Shown in pieces: positions 63,247 to 64,000 of a stretch of DNA of 64,000 bases. The DNA comes from JANXQG01 sp963804375 (GTDB taxonomy: Bacteria > Planctomycetota > Planctomycetia > Pirellulales > Thermoguttaceae). Both the position numbers and the translations under genes were made by a program. The stretch covers positions 124,001 through 188,000 of the forward strand of contig CAWDQE010000014.1 in the NCBI GenBank assembly GCA_963804375.1. Reading direction: 5' to 3'. Positions within the stretch are counted from its first letter, which is position 1. Each line of letters begins with the position of its first letter. The notes below the pieces were generated by a model that had not been told where the DNA came from, did no database searches, and saw nothing but the letters and a program-made list of their open reading frames with translations.

Positions 63247-63798
63247 ATGTTCTCGTCGATCAAGCCATCGCGTTTGGGTGTCGGGCTGCTGACCGGAGGG
63301 GGAATTGGGCTGGTGATTGGCATGCTGTTTGCCGGAGGCTGGCCAAATGTTCCCCTACATGCCGTGGCCACCGACCGCACCGACGGATTCGCGATCGCCA
63401 CGGGCTATTGCGATGAATCGGTCGAGGCGATCTACTTCCTCGATTTCGCCACCGGCAACCTCAGCGCGGCGGCGGTTTCCAAACAGAACGGCCACTTCAA
63501 CGCCTTTTATACGCACAATGTCGTTGCCGACTTGGGCCTCAATCCGGCAAAGCCCCCGAGATTCATGATTGCCACCGGGTCGGCTGACCTGCGGCGATCG
63601 GGAGGCAAGACGAACGCCTTGAGCCGTTCCCTGGTGTATGTCGCGGAGTTGCAAAGCGGCAAGGTGGCCGTCTACGCGATCCCCTGGTCGAGTTCCGCCT
63701 GGAACGCCGGCCAACCTCTGGGAGGGCAATTTACGCTGTTGGATGTCGGCCGTTTCCGCAGCGCCGGATCATCGGCCCCAGCCAAGGCCAACGAGTGA
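63247..63798 (+). CDS. Membrane-anchored hypothetical protein, conserved-looking
   Basis: 183 residues. One N-terminal helix ('LGVGLLTGGGIGLVIGMLFA'), then an exported domain with 'FAIATGYCDESVEAIYFLDF' and 'LSRSLVYVAELQSGKVAVYA', which looks like beta strands of a partial propeller. Proteins of this kind occur in related planctomycetes, as far as I recall; function unknown. AAAAGGAG precedes the ATG by 12 bases. Confidence 0.6.
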   Translation: MFSSIKPSRLGVGLLTGGGIGLVIGMLFAGGWPNVPLHAVATDRTDGFAIATGYCDESVEAIYFLDFATGNLSAAAVSKQNGHFNAFYTHNVVADLGLNPAKPPRFMIATGSADLRRSGGKTNALSRSLVYVAELQSGKVAVYAIPWSSSAWNAGQPLGGQFTLLDVGRFRSAGSSAPAKANE

Positions 63799-63806
63799 GA
63801 AGCCCG

Positions 63807-64000
63807 ATGCAGATCCTCGTCAACGACCAGCCATACGAAACGGCCGAGGCCTGCACGGTCGCGGCGCTTCTGGAGCAACTCGGCCTGACCGGCAAGCCCG
63901 TCGCGGTCGAGGTAAACCTCCAGCTTGTGCCTCGGCAGCAGCACACGGAACATGTCCTTGCCAGCAATGATCGGCTGGAGATCGTGACCCTCGTGGGCGG
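63807..64000 (+). CDS. thiS: Sulfur carrier protein ThiS (3' partial)
   Basis: Ubiquitin-like carrier for thiazole synthesis in thiamine biosynthesis. 'MQILVNDQPYETAEACTVAA' and the final 'RLEIVTLVGG' are family features; the C-terminal Gly-Gly is the adenylated, sulfur-accepting end. The window stops at the Gly-Gly, so the stop codon is just outside. It starts 9 bases after the previous gene. Confidence 0.88.
   Translation, partial: MQILVNDQPYETAEACTVAALLEQLGLTGKPVAVEVNLQLVPRQQHTEHVLASNDRLEIVTLVG

Overview
The window looks like a chromosomal contig from a planctomycete, probably of the order Pirellulales. The reasons are the GC-rich, loosely packed gene order, a PEP-CTERM protein remnant, planctomycete-type secreted hypothetical proteins, many GTG/TTG starts with modest Shine-Dalgarno sequences, and a high load of short palindromic (REP/MITE-like) repeats, many of them read in frame inside genes. 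This placement is inference; no rRNA or other marker is present. No tRNA, rRNA or CRISPR array was seen.

Layout. 1-5830 (+): polysaccharide ABC exporter (permease, ATPase), gyrA and UDP-glucose dehydrogenase. 5832-10976 (-): xylulokinase and a single-chain type IIG-like restriction-modification enzyme. 11187-13299 (+): solute-binding lipoprotein and peroxiredoxin. 13153-15817 is a 383-bp direct duplication of the peroxiredoxin/flavoprotein junction flanking about 1.7 kb of foreign DNA with an IS91-type transposase remnant. 15582-20716: flavoprotein, MsbA-like ABC exporter and an exported isoaspartyl methyltransferase. 20794-24098 (-): a sigma-54 activator followed by five small proteins. 24783-26625: mnmA and a Spy/CpxP-like helical protein. 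26882-31235 (-): a two-gene MoxR ATPase / HEAT-PDZ-zincin-VWA unit, the best candidate for an uncharacterised system. 32404-34835: prfB with its programmed frameshift, DUF423, a PEP-CTERM remnant and DUF192. 34835-39029: two TMTC-like membrane glycosyltransferases with TPR tails and a small exported Cys-containing protein. 39443-54110 (+): a complete Tad/Flp pilus locus. 54221-63798: lysA, a large secreted protein, another hypothetical, a MacB/LolD-type ABC pair and a Gfo/Idh/MocA oxidoreductase. The window ends inside thiS.

Functional picture. The Tad locus holds every core part: pilin Flp, prepilin peptidase, two pseudopilin-like proteins, CpaB, secretin, CpaE/TadZ, ATPase CpaF, TadB, TadC, TadD and a lipoprotein. 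Polysaccharide export, UDP-glucuronate synthesis and the TMTC-like glycosyltransferases also serve the cell surface.

A caution on sequence quality. Twelve genes or sites that should be intact carry apparent frameshifts. Every one is explained by loss of one or two bases, mostly in short CG/GC runs, so I read them as consensus errors and annotate each gene across the break. The prfB frameshift is different and genuine. A second theme is repeat DNA invading coding sequence: three tad genes, the solute-binding protein, the flavoprotein and gyrA all show repeat-like in-frame segments.
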